NCBI RefSeq assembly: GCF_000369005.1
Contig: NZ_KB849766.1
Coordinates: forward strand, 600,084-664,083
Direction: 5' to 3'
DNA length: 64,000 nt
DNA from: Acinetobacter beijerinckii CIP 110307
GTDB taxonomy: Bacteria > Pseudomonadota > Gammaproteobacteria > Pseudomonadales > Moraxellaceae
A model generated the notes under the pieces. That model saw only the letters and a program-made list of their open reading frames with translations, ran no database searches and had not been told where the DNA came from. How positions within the stretch are numbered: position 1 is the stretch's first letter; the number at the start of each line of letters is the position of its first letter. Below, one piece after another: positions 46,403 to 54,826 of this stretch. Position numbers and translations under genes: made by a program.

Positions 46403-47767
46403 ATGAATCGTACAAATGAACAAGTGAATCTCAGCAATCCTTCATCTCTACCATTTCGTCTTCTTGGAGGATGGATAGAACAACCAAGTGATCTTCAGCC
46501 AAAACTTGAAGGTTCATTGACAGCCGACGTGATCGTAGTTGGGGCTGGGTTTGCAGGCCTATCTACAGCACTTGAGCTAACTGCTCGAGGTGCAAAAGTC
46601 GTCGTACTTGAGCAAGAGTTTGGTGGTTTCGGTGCGAGTGGTCGTAATGCTGGATATTTGCTAGGCAGCATGGGTATTGAATTTGAAATGTTTGCTAAGC
46701 GTGTCGGTATTGAACATGCGAAAAAATTTGTCAATTTCTATGATGAAGCAGTGTGCTATGTCGAGAGACGAATGATCGAATTAGACATCGATTGTGATTA
46801 CAACCCTTCTGGTATTATCCGCGCTGCTATTGATCCATCACAAGAAAAGTGGCTAAGACGTAGTATGAAGGTTGGTCACGAATTAGGATCAATAACTCGT
46901 TTCGTAGATCAAGATGAGATGCGTGCCCGAGGAATTCCACCAGCGTTTTTGTTTGGGAGTGAGCAACGTGGTGGCACGCTAAATCCTGGTAAATATGTCA
47001 GTGGTTTGAGACGTGCTGCGATTCAAGCAGGCGTTAAACTTTATGAAAAAACACCGTTACTTTCATATAGTGAGGGATCAACAATCACCTGTAAAACTGC
47101 TCATGGTAGTGCAACTGCACCCATCATGGTTTTAGCTACAAATGCTTTTACTCCGCAGTTAGGATTACTTCGAGATAAGATTGCACCAATACGAGTCTCA
47201 GCTATTGAAACACAGCCATTATCACCTCAGCAATTAGCATCACTAGGTTGGCATGGTCGAGAAGGTATTATCACACCGCATCTCACTATGGAAAGCCATC
47301 GTTTAACAGCACACAATACAATGGTATTAACCGTGAAAAAGTTAAACTACGTCTATGGCTCTAAAACACCTAACATACCAGATGATCACGCATATACTGC
47401 TTTAGCACGAACATTACACGAGCGTCATCCTAGCCTACGAGGTCTTGGGATTAAACACTGTTGGAGTGGTTACGTCAGTGTTGCATATGACTTTCTTCCT
47501 GTGGTTGGTACGACTGGAGCTCATCAAAATATCATCTATACGGCTGGATGTACGGGTCATGGGCTTGCAACTCAATCTATGATGGGTCAACTTCTCGCAG
47601 AGAAAATTATGGGAACTGTGAACCCTATTTTGACTGCCTTGTATCACAAGACGCCTTCTACACTTCCAGAACCTTTTCAGTGGTGTGCTTTTAAGACTGC
47701 ATTCACAGCAGCAGGAGTTTATGATCGTCTGACTGACCGTAAAGCGCTTGCTGCCCATGCAAAGTGA
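46403..47767 (+). CDS. FAD-dependent amine oxidase-like oxidoreductase (DAO family)
   Basis: 454 residues. The FAD-binding GAGFAGLSTALELTARGAKVVVLE is at residues 46-69, followed by FGGFGASGRNAGYL, the typical second FAD contact of the PuuB/OrdL group. Conserved C-terminal YTAGCTGHGLATQSMMGQLLAE closes the FAD site. The family oxidises amino groups such as gamma-glutamylputrescine or N-methyl amino acids. AAAAGGAA stands before the ATG. Together with the channel gene and TetR it looks like a small uptake-and-oxidation unit for an amide or amine; the substrate is unknown. Confidence 0.85.
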   Translation: MNRTNEQVNLSNPSSLPFRLLGGWIEQPSDLQPKLEGSLTADVIVVGAGFAGLSTALELTARGAKVVVLEQEFGGFGASGRNAGYLLGSMGIEFEMFAKRVGIEHAKKFVNFYDEAVCYVERRMIELDIDCDYNPSGIIRAAIDPSQEKWLRRSMKVGHELGSITRFVDQDEMRARGIPPAFLFGSEQRGGTLNPGKYVSGLRRAAIQAGVKLYEKTPLLSYSEGSTITCKTAHGSATAPIMVLATNAFTPQLGLLRDKIAPIRVSAIETQPLSPQQLASLGWHGREGIITPHLTMESHRLTAHNTMVLTVKKLNYVYGSKTPNIPDDHAYTALARTLHERHPSLRGLGIKHCWSGYVSVAYDFLPVVGTTGAHQNIIYTAGCTGHGLATQSMMGQLLAEKIMGTVNPILTALYHKTPSTLPEPFQWCAFKTAFTAAGVYDRLTDRKALAAHAK

Positions 47768-48193
47768 GTTACATAAATATTTCAGCTTCTTAATGATAGC
47801 TTATTCGTTTTAGTTCGAACCACATCAAGACTCATTAGCTTCATTCATAATAATTGAGTGAAGCTAATAAAAACATGAATAAAATTTTCAAATTGATAAT
47901 GCCTAATCTTAATTTAAACAAACCACATCACATCCATAAGCATTCGGAATAGAGGCTAACTCATTGTCCGTGATGCAAAAAATACAAGCTTATATCAATG
48001 TAACTTTGAATTATTAAATGTTAATTTTTTTACACTTCAATTTATTTTTGTGGACTGGTTGGCTAAAGTAAATGCGATGGTAATGAAAAATCTATTTCAA
48101 ATTGATGATAACAATTTCAACAAAAAATTATTCATTTTCTATCATCTTATACACCAACAATACTCAATAAAAACTTAAATTTAGGAAAACTAT
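47768..48193. other. Intergenic region with a 13-base hairpin
   Basis: A stem ATTAGCTTCATTC / GAGTGAAGCTAAT at 47834-47868 follows the oxidoreductase gene. It lacks a T run, so it is a weak terminator or a message-end structure. The remainder is AT-rich and should contain the promoter of the DUF3089 gene. Confidence 0.45.
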
Positions 48194-49384
48194 ATGAAAA
48201 AACATGACTTTGCTTTTTGTGTATCTATCGCCTTTCTGACATTCAATATATCGGCTCATGCAAAAGCACCAAATGCAGATACACTTGGACACAATGACTA
48301 TAGTAAAAAAATGAATTGGCTGTGTTGGCCTGGCAAAATAGGAGATGCATGCAAATCAGATATGCGTTCTACTATTATTCAAGCTGATGGTTCTACAACT
48401 ATCGAGCATTTTAAAGCAGATGCTAAAGCCCCAATTGATTGCTTTTATGTCTACCCGACAGCTTCAAAAGAGACAACACAACTTTCTGACCTAAAAATCC
48501 AAGCAGAAGAGAAAGCTGTAGCACGAGAACAAGCGGCTCGATTTAGTTCGATCTGTCGCGTTTATGCTCCGATGTATCGACAGCGTACAATTCCAGCTTT
48601 AGTTAAAGCAAGCTCCTTAACTGAGCAACCGCCAACATCCTATTCAGACGTTAAAGATGCTTGGAACTATTATTTAACCCATGAAAATAAAGGTCGAGGA
48701 ATTGTATTTATTGGCCATTCTCAAGGCTCAAGAATGCTTAAACAATTACTTGCAGAAGAAATTGACGGTAAACCCATTCAATCTCAATTAATTTCAGCAA
48801 TTATTCCTGGTGGTAATGTAACTGTTGCAAAGGGTTCAGATGTTGGTGGAGAGTTTAAGACAATACCTTTATGTCGTTCAGCAACTCAGATCGGCTGTGT
48901 AATTGCATATTCATCATTTCGTGACAATACAACCCCACCTGAGAATTCTCGATTTGGCCGACCAAATGAGTCTGGTGATAACCTAGAAGATGCGTGTGTA
49001 AATCCTGCAGAATTAACTGGTAGTAATGGTAACTTACATAGTTATTTAGCTTCAGGAACTTCTACAATTAAAGGTGATCCACGTTTTCCACAAAGCTGGC
49101 TTAAGGGCAAAAAAATTAAAACACCTTTCGTAACTGTACCAGGCTTACTCTCAGCTCAATGTGTATCAACAGGAAAATTCAAATACTTAGCAATCCATGT
49201 AAACAATACCCCGAATAGTCCACGTGCTAATGATTTACTTATTGGTGATATTGTTAAGGATGGTCAAGTTTTGAATGACTGGGGATTGCACCTAGTTGAT
49301 ATTGATGTGGCATTGGGCAATCTAATCAATGTTGCTTCTCAGCAATCTAAAAAATGGCAGAAAACTAATCAATCTTCAAAGTAA
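48194..49384 (+). CDS. DUF3089 family exported alpha/beta hydrolase
   Basis: 396 residues. A signal peptide (FAFCVSIAFLTFNISAHAKA) is followed by the DUF3089 opening: WLCWPGKIGDACKSD, DCFYVYPTASKE and a nucleophile elbow GHSQGSRMLKQLL (Ser near residue 176). Eight or more Cys residues in the mature part could pair in the periplasm. A late HVNNTPNSPRA and LGLHLVDIDVALGNL-like end (DWGLHLVDIDVALGNL) match the family. Members are predicted lipases or esterases. AGGAAA lies before the ATG. It is the last gene before the tRNA-Ser repeat. Confidence 0.85.
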   Translation: MKKHDFAFCVSIAFLTFNISAHAKAPNADTLGHNDYSKKMNWLCWPGKIGDACKSDMRSTIIQADGSTTIEHFKADAKAPIDCFYVYPTASKETTQLSDLKIQAEEKAVAREQAARFSSICRVYAPMYRQRTIPALVKASSLTEQPPTSYSDVKDAWNYYLTHENKGRGIVFIGHSQGSRMLKQLLAEEIDGKPIQSQLISAIIPGGNVTVAKGSDVGGEFKTIPLCRSATQIGCVIAYSSFRDNTTPPENSRFGRPNESGDNLEDACVNPAELTGSNGNLHSYLASGTSTIKGDPRFPQSWLKGKKIKTPFVTVPGLLSAQCVSTGKFKYLAIHVNNTPNSPRANDLLIGDIVKDGQVLNDWGLHLVDIDVALGNLINVASQQSKKWQKTNQSSK

Positions 49385-49466
49385 GACTCGAAAATTCGAC
49401 TCTCGATTTAGTTAGCGGCTCGAACCCCTTCCTTTCTTGACCAATTTTATTCGATTCAATCCAACA

Positions 49467-49572
49467 TTTGATGTGGGGTAAGTTGAGGGGTAAAAGCACA
49501 GATAAAAAATAAGCCCTTGTAAAAACAAGGGCTTATTCAGATATTTGGCGGAAGCGGTGAGATTCGAACTCA
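49467..49572 (-). repeat. tRNA-Ser 3' end and flank, partner of the decayed copy at 26471
   Basis: Aligns gap-free with 26471-26576 in the same orientation, 22,996 bases apart. This copy keeps the tRNA and an intact terminator hairpin (AAGCCCTTGT / ACAAGGGCTT at 49511-49534). Confidence 0.8.
49511..49534 (-). terminator. Terminator of tRNA-Ser
   Basis: AAGCCCTTGT / ACAAGGGCTT with a short AAAA loop and a T run on the minus strand, 12 bases past the tRNA 3' end. Confidence 0.85.
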
Positions 49573-49635
49573 CGGAGGACTCACACCCTCGTCGGTTTTC
49601 AAGACCGGTGCATTAAACCGCTCTGCCACGCTTCC
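49546..49635 (-). tRNA. tRNA-Ser (TGA)
   Basis: 90-base class II tRNA with a long variable arm. GGAAGCG pairs with CGCTTCC, G discriminator, encoded CCA. The anticodon loop TTGAAAA between CGGTC and ACCG gives anticodon TGA. A consensus promoter lies directly upstream. tRNA-Ser genes are frequent integration sites for mobile DNA. Confidence 0.96.
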
Positions 49636-49645
49636 AATGGCGGCT

Positions 49646-49674
49646 ATCATATAAATAAAAAAACAAATTGGCAA
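49646..49674 (-). promoter_or_regulatory. Promoter of tRNA-Ser
   Basis: On the minus strand TTGCCA, a 17-base spacer and TATGAT, ending 10 bases before the tRNA 5' end. Confidence 0.75.
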
Positions 49675-49731
49675 TTCTTTTATTCAAAATAATGCACCGA
49701 ATGCTCAAAATAAACTCAACAATCTGAATTT

Positions 49732-50220
49732 TTATGAATTTTCGTGCTTTTCATAGCGAATAGAGTTGATATACCAAACTTTTTTACCTAATGGTGTTTG
49801 AACTTCTACCTCATCATCTATTTGCTTGGTCAATAAAGCACGAGCCATTGGAGATTCAATCGAAATATGTTGCGGATGGTGATCATAAATTTCATCGACA
49901 CCCACAATACGTAATGTTTTATGTTCGCCAGCATCATTTTCTATCTCTACCCAAGCACCAAAATATACTTTTTCCTCTTGCTCAGGAACGTAATCAACAA
50001 TTTTAAGTTCTTCTAAACGCTTTCCTAAATAGCGAACACGACGATCAATCTTTCTAAGTATTTGTTTATTATATTGATAATCAGCATTTTCCGACCTATC
50101 CCCTAAGCTTGCTGCCCAATTTACTTTTTTTGTAATTTCAGGACGTTCTTCATGCCAAAGCTTTTTCAGTTCAGCAACTAACAAATCATGCCCATTTCGA
50201 GTAATTAAGTTCGATTTCAT
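49732..50220 (-). CDS. greB: Transcript cleavage/elongation factor GreB
   Basis: 162 residues. The N-terminal coiled coil carries the family tip WAASLGDRSENADYQYNKQILRKID, in which the acidic pair at the hairpin tip places Mg2+ in the RNA polymerase active site. The C-terminal FKBP-like domain contains YFGAWVEIEND, RIVGVDEI and ISIESPMARALLTKQIDDEV. SLGDRSENADYQY with the longer basic patch marks GreB rather than GreA. It rescues backtracked RNA polymerase by cutting the transcript. It is a single gene next to tRNA-Ser, outside the putative accessory block. Confidence 0.94.
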   Translation of the reverse strand: MKSNLITRNGHDLLVAELKKLWHEERPEITKKVNWAASLGDRSENADYQYNKQILRKIDRRVRYLGKRLEELKIVDYVPEQEEKVYFGAWVEIENDAGEHKTLRIVGVDEIYDHHPQHISIESPMARALLTKQIDDEVEVQTPLGKKVWYINSIRYEKHENS

Positions 50221-50593
50221 AAGAAAAATACGCTAACACAACATTTCGTTTACAAGTTTTTTCATTGTATTCCTTATTTCACCATCGCCAAAGTGTATAA
50301 ATTTTATTCTTTTTCAAATCAGAAGGTTGTGATGTGATTCTCGCTTTTTTATTGATCAAAATTTGACAATCACTTTTTTGACGCTTAATATGCGCCCCTA
50401 AGTTAGTTTTTGTTTAATTTTTATACATTTTGTAAATGTTGTGAAACATTTATCAAATATCCGATCAACCCAATGTCATTTTGAATGGCGTCATGACTTG
50501 CCCACCCTTATTGAATTTATAAACTTTTAAAAGTTAAGGCAGTATCTAGCTTGCTGAACTTTTAGGGCATAAATTACCTGTAGCGGAGACAAC
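50221..50593. other. Divergent promoter region of greB and the MltF-like gene
   Basis: 373 bases. It contains a consensus promoter at 50363-50391, so the MltF-like gene has a 5' untranslated leader of about 190 bases. I see no gene in it and no leader structure I can name. Confidence 0.5.
50363..50391 (+). promoter_or_regulatory. Sigma-70 promoter of the MltF-like gene
   Basis: A perfect -35 TTGACA, a 17-base spacer and -10 TAATAT. Confidence 0.75.
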
Positions 50594-51703
50594 ATGCACA
50601 GTAATTCAAGTTCTGGGTCTAGGCCTAGCCTTAACTCTTTATCTTCCAAACTTTCCTTTCAAGCTTTAGCTTTAGGTGTAGCAATATTTCCTATCAATAG
50701 TCTAAATGCTGAAAAATCACATCAATACAATACCGTAGTCAATTCAAATGTTTTAACTGTCGTCGCAGTTGAAAATCCAACTACAGTATTTAAAGACGGT
50801 CAATTTTTACATGGCTTTGGTTATGACTTAGCGCGTAACTATGCAAAAAGTTTAAATGTTAAACTTGATTTTAAAACAGTACCTGATAATACAACTGCCC
50901 TGAAATGGGTTGCTCAAGGTAAAGCAAATATTGCGATGACCACGGCAAATATTGCGACGATTGAAAGCAAACAACTGGTATCTTTTTCTGCAAGCTGTGG
51001 TGATCAATCCACGCTCAGTAAGAATGGCTTAAATCCACAGTTGAATTGGGTTCTGAAACAAGCAGATGATCCATTAACACTTACAGCAAGTGGTTTTGTT
51101 TGCCAAAGTAAACAATTGGGCACGACTCAACAATTAGCTTCATTTTACAATCGTAATGTCGTTAAACCTGAATCATGGTCAACGATTCAAAAAGATTTGA
51201 ATCAACGATTACCAATCTATAAAGCAAGCTTTAAACAAAGTGCTGCTAAATACAATTTAGATTGGCATTTATTGGCTGCAATTGGTTATCAAGAGTCTTA
51301 TTTAAAGCCCTCTTCGGTGTCTCCCACGGGTGTACGTGGTCTCATGATGCTGACTAGTAGCACTGCTCAAGCAATGGGTGTGACAAATCGTGTCGATCCA
51401 ATTCAAAGCATTCAAGGTGGTGCAAAGTATTATGATCTCATGTTAGATCAATATGCGAATGTGCCTTATCCAGATCGTAACTGGTACGCGCTGGTGGCAT
51501 ATAATATGGGACCAGGTGCGGTAAATCAGATTCAGAAACGAATCAAGGCACAAGGTAAAGATCCAAATCAGTGGGTCAATTTGTACGAATATTTACAGCG
51601 CAACCAAGTACGTAATGGTCGCTACAAACAAGCTGTTCAATATGTCACTCGTATCCGTAGTTATTTGGAACACCTAAAAACCAATGCTCGTATTGATGTC
51701 TAA
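50594..51703 (+). CDS. mltF: MltF-like lytic transglycosylase
   Basis: 369 residues. A signal-like segment near residues 18-39 precedes a solute-binding-protein-like domain (VVAVENPTTVFKDGQFLHGFGYDLARNYAKSL, ALKWVAQGKANIAMTTANI). The C-terminal SLT domain begins near 205: LAAIGYQESYLKPSSVSPTGVRGLMMLTSSTAQAMGV includes the catalytic Glu in YQES, and YALVAYNMGPGAV is the third motif. It cuts the glycan strand between MurNAc and GlcNAc in the periplasm. E. coli MltF is near 518 residues; this one lacks much of the second half of the binding domain. AGCGGAG precedes the ATG. Confidence 0.85.
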   Translation: MHSNSSSGSRPSLNSLSSKLSFQALALGVAIFPINSLNAEKSHQYNTVVNSNVLTVVAVENPTTVFKDGQFLHGFGYDLARNYAKSLNVKLDFKTVPDNTTALKWVAQGKANIAMTTANIATIESKQLVSFSASCGDQSTLSKNGLNPQLNWVLKQADDPLTLTASGFVCQSKQLGTTQQLASFYNRNVVKPESWSTIQKDLNQRLPIYKASFKQSAAKYNLDWHLLAAIGYQESYLKPSSVSPTGVRGLMMLTSSTAQAMGVTNRVDPIQSIQGGAKYYDLMLDQYANVPYPDRNWYALVAYNMGPGAVNQIQKRIKAQGKDPNQWVNLYEYLQRNQVRNGRYKQAVQYVTRIRSYLEHLKTNARIDV

Positions 51704-51715
51704 CAACATTTCAAT

Positions 51716-51745
51716 AAAAAAGCTTACCTAAGGGTAAGCTTTTTT
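51716..51745 (+). terminator. Terminator after the MltF-like gene
   Basis: AGCTTACC pairs with GGTAAGCT around TAAG, bounded by A and T runs; also serves the SCP2 gene on the other strand. Confidence 0.9.
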
Positions 51746-51760
51746 ATGCGTAGAAACTAA

Positions 51761-52144
51761 TTAAGCAGTTTGCTCAAGTACTTTCTTGAATAAATCTTTT
51801 TGTTCTTGGCTTGGCTTAGCAGTTTGTAAAGCCATCAACTGAGACATATCACCTTGAACTTTGATTTTACCTGTCATGAATGCTTGCATAGCAGCAGCCA
51901 TATCAAACTCTAAGAATACTTTACGTAAAGTCTCAGCATCCATATTCAAAGTCGTTTTTGCATTTGGAGACAAACCTTTTTGGATTTTCCCTGCATCTAA
52001 AGCTAAATCAGTATTACCAGCTGCGTCTGTCACAACCAAGTTAATCGCTAAATTCGCAAGTGCTGGCGGCAAGTTGAGATCTCCTGCTTCAGCAGTAAGT
52101 TTTTCAACAGTTGCAAACCAATCATCAGTTAAAAATGCAGCCAT
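51761..52144 (-). CDS. SCP2 sterol-binding domain protein
   Basis: 127 residues, a single SCP2 domain. ALANLAINLVVTDAAGNTDLALDAG forms the first sheet, and LNMDAETLRKVFLEFDMAAAMQAFMTGKIKVQGDMSQLMAL is the most conserved stretch, in which GKIKVQGDM-x-x-x-x-L is diagnostic. The fold holds lipids or acyl chains in a hydrophobic tunnel; the bacterial ligand is unknown. No signal peptide. It is between ttcA and the MltF-like gene, with its own promoter space. Confidence 0.9.
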   Translation of the reverse strand: MAAFLTDDWFATVEKLTAEAGDLNLPPALANLAINLVVTDAAGNTDLALDAGKIQKGLSPNAKTTLNMDAETLRKVFLEFDMAAAMQAFMTGKIKVQGDMSQLMALQTAKPSQEQKDLFKKVLEQTA

Positions 52145-52300
52145 GATTATTCCTCAAATATATTTGTTCAATTTCTTGTGCCATCTATCCAAATGGCATC
52201 TCATGAAGCAATTTGCTTGTGCCCTGTTATAGCACGTAATTTTTATTTTAGGCTATGACTTTTTGTACGCGTAATTCAATTTTTAAAAAAATTATAAAGA

Positions 52301-52324
52301 AAAGGCACTTAAAAAAGTGCCTTT
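52301..52324 (-). terminator. Terminator downstream of ttcA
   Basis: AAAGGCACTT pairs with AAGTGCCTTT around AAAA, next to the ttcA stop. Confidence 0.85.
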
Positions 52325-52340
52325 AAAAAAGATTTACATT

Positions 52341-53246
52341 TTACTCTGCAGCAAAACTTAAATTGACCACGTCTAAACGGTTTTTCATCTCTTCAGGATC
52401 TTTCATATCAAACTCACGTTGACCATCAAGAGCCTCAAAATCAAATAGCTCTCGATCCGCTAATTGAGATGGAGAAACGTTTTGCAGAGCACCAAAAATG
52501 CTATGTAATCGTTTAGGATGCTGTTTATCCCATTCACGCAACATGTCATTAATGATGGCACGTTGTAAGTTTTCTTGAGAACCACACAAATTACACGGGA
52601 TAATTGGAAATTGGCGTAATTCAGCATATTTAATGATGTCTTTTTCTTCGACATAAGCCAAAGGACGAATCAAAATATTCTTTTTATCAGAAGAAAGTAA
52701 TTTGGGGGGCATAGCTTTTAAGCTACCACCATGGAATAGATTTAAGAAAAACGTTGCCATAATGTCATCGCGATGATGACCTAATGCAACTTTGGTTGCA
52801 CCTATTTCTTGAGCAAAGCCATATAGCGAACCACGGCGTAGACGTGAACAGACTGCGCAGTAAGTTTTTCCTTCAGGCGTCAAACGTTTGGTAATGGTAT
52901 AGGTATCTTTTTCTAAAATGTAATATGGAATATTGTTTTCTTCCATATAACGAGGTAACACGTCTTCGGGGAAACCCGGTTGCTTTTGATCAAGATTGAC
53001 TGCAACAATATCAAAATTAATCGGTGCAATGCGTTTGAACTGCAATAAGATATCTAGCAAAGTATAGCTATCCTTACCACCTGACACACAAACCATTACT
53101 TTGTCGCCATCTTCGATCATGTTGTAGTCACGAATTGCATGCCCAACTTGACGACGCAGTTTTTTCAACAGGCGATAATACGCCGAACTTGTAGGAAGCT
53201 CTGGCTTGAAATTAAATCCTTGGTTGGACTCGACTGGCGCGTACAT
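52341..53246 (-). CDS. ttcA: tRNA 2-thiocytidine(32) synthetase TtcA
   Basis: 301 residues. Thiolates cytidine 32 of several tRNAs using ATP and a [4Fe-4S] cluster. The PP-loop [17 protein letters not shown] (around residues 52-68) binds ATP. Two Cys pairs, [10 protein letters not shown] and [12 protein letters not shown], supply the cluster and active-site cysteines, and [20 protein letters not shown] is the conserved middle motif. The C-terminal part is shorter on motifs but collinear with the family. A single gene with a cluster of DnaA-box-like sequences in the gap upstream. Confidence 0.95.
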   Translation of the reverse strand: MYAPVESNQGFNFKPELPTSSAYYRLLKKLRRQVGHAIRDYNMIEDGDKVMVCVSGGKDSYTLLDILLQFKRIAPINFDIVAVNLDQKQPGFPEDVLPRYMEENNIPYYILEKDTYTITKRLTPEGKTYCAVCSRLRRGSLYGFAQEIGATKVALGHHRDDIMATFFLNLFHGGSLKAMPPKLLSSDKKNILIRPLAYVEEKDIIKYAELRQFPIIPCNLCGSQENLQRAIINDMLREWDKQHPKRLHSIFGALQNVSPSQLADRELFDFEALDGQREFDMKDPEEMKNRLDVVNLSFAAE

Positions 53247-53739
53247 AGACGTGATTTACCCATAAACAAAAATACCGCAAGATTTTATCTGATTCCGCAA
53301 AAAACCGCACCTAAAGAATTTTTCAATTTCTTTCAACCGTCATATTTAAGTTTCATACTGGTAAAATTCTGATCAAAAAATATAAAAAAGCGCTAGATCG
53401 CTTATATTTCAAACTTTTCCACAGTTGTCCACAAAACCTGTGGATAAAATTGTGGATTTCTTCGCTATTGACAAACTCTTTTTACATAAGGATAAGGGTT
53501 CCAATCAAATTGATCATTTTTTAACCAGTTATTTTAGCTATTTAAAATCAATGGCTTATATATGTCAAGTCTTCTATTTTAAAAAAAATATTTTAATTTT
53601 TTTTGCTGAACATTCGCACAAAATGACTTGATTTTTGTTAGACAGTCAAAAATAAAAAAATTGTAGCCAAAGTACTTTTTATGCTTTTTTTTGTTACACT
53701 GCTGTGAAGAACTTATGCTCATCTTTTGCGAATATTATA
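53247..53739. other. Intergenic region upstream of ttcA with DnaA-box-like cluster
   Basis: Strongly AT-rich DNA between divergent genes. The notable part is the motif cluster at 53415-53459. The stretch at 53570-53700 is nearly pure A/T with homopolymer runs. No gene. Confidence 0.5.
53415..53459. promoter_or_regulatory. Cluster of four DnaA-box-like motifs
   Basis: TTTTCCACA at 53415-53423, TTGTCCACA at 53425-53433, then on the opposite strand a perfect TTATCCACA (53439-53447) and AAATCCACA (53451-53459). Four boxes in 45 bases, the two pairs facing each other. No dnaA, rpmH or gyrB gene is in the window. Confidence 0.5.
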
Positions 53740-54612
53740 ATGATGGACAAAACAACATATATTTTTGCCCTTTGCTTGGGGACCGTCGGTTTTTTAAATT
53801 GCTCAGCATCAACTTATGCTGGGCAAACCATTTATCAATTTAAAGATAATAATGGTACAACGCTGCTCACCAATAAGAAGAAAGCCGAATACAGTCATCT
53901 TAAAGTTGTCAAAGCAACCTACTATCCAGACAGTAACATCCATAGCTACAGTAATTGGGGTACAAGTGAAGCCTCGGTACTGCCAAGCTATAGCCGCAAT
54001 AAAAACGCGTTTGATCAACTCATCCGTCAAGCAGCTCAGCGACATGGCATATCTGAAGGTCTAATCAAAGCAGTGATGCACACTGAGTCAGGCTTTAATA
54101 TCAATGCTCGCTCCCCTGTTGGCGCACAAGGTCTCATGCAATTGATGCCAGCTACTGCGCGTCGATTCAATGTGAGTAACGCATATGATCCTGAACAAAA
54201 TATTTTTGCTGGCGCACGTTATTTAAGCTGGTTGATCAAGCGCTTTAACGGCGACACTCGACTTGCAATTGCCGCTTACAACGCAGGTGAAGGTAATGTC
54301 GATAAATACGGCGGTATCCCTCCTTTCCGTGAAACCCAAGATTATGTACGTCGTGTCACCAGCCGTTATCAAAATTTATATGCATCGGGATTAAGTTCAA
54401 TCTCTGATTCAAAGGCATCAAATACTCAAGTTATAGCCCAATCAGCGAATTATAATCCACCAAATAATAACCCTGTAGAAACAACATCTGCACCAAAGCA
54501 ATATAATCGCCAGATCATTACCTTAGCTGATGGGACATTCACAGATGCGCCCTCAGGAACTTATACTACGGCAAATGCGACTGCTACGGCTCGGATTCGC
54601 CTCAGCGATTAA
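53740..54612 (+). CDS. Lytic transglycosylase with SLT domain
   Basis: About 290 residues from the ATG at 53740. A signal peptide (YIFALCLGTVGFLNCSASTYAG) is followed by a DUF4124-like opening (QTIYQFKDNNGTTLLTNKK) and the SLT domain: LIKAVMHTESGFNINARSPVGAQGLMQLMPATARRFNV holds the catalytic Glu (HTES), RYLSWLIKRFNGDTRLAIAAYNAGEGNVDKYGGIPPF the other motifs. The last 80 residues are a Ser/Thr/Asn/Pro-rich tail. It cleaves peptidoglycan in the periplasm. No clear ribosome site; an in-frame GTG at 53704 is the alternative start. It is the second transglycosylase within 4 kb. Confidence 0.88.
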   Translation: MMDKTTYIFALCLGTVGFLNCSASTYAGQTIYQFKDNNGTTLLTNKKKAEYSHLKVVKATYYPDSNIHSYSNWGTSEASVLPSYSRNKNAFDQLIRQAAQRHGISEGLIKAVMHTESGFNINARSPVGAQGLMQLMPATARRFNVSNAYDPEQNIFAGARYLSWLIKRFNGDTRLAIAAYNAGEGNVDKYGGIPPFRETQDYVRRVTSRYQNLYASGLSSISDSKASNTQVIAQSANYNPPNNNPVETTSAPKQYNRQIITLADGTFTDAPSGTYTTANATATARIRLSD

Positions 54613-54826
54613 GATTCTATTACTCTATTCTCACCAGATGATTTTAGGGCTATTATTTTAAATAATTACTTTTAAGTAGTTGTTTCAATGATGGTTCATA
54701 TTTTTATTAGCTAAATGTATCTGCGTCCAATTTTTGCTTGAATTTTTGAGGTTCGCCCTGCATATTATGATCATGATTTAAAATTTGTAAATCAGATCAC
54801 TTTTTATTTATATGAGGGTTTTCTCA

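Noticed and set aside
53415..53459. Chromosomal replication origin
   Set aside because: No dnaA, dnaN, rpmH or gidA genes nearby and too few boxes; treated as a DnaA-binding cluster only.
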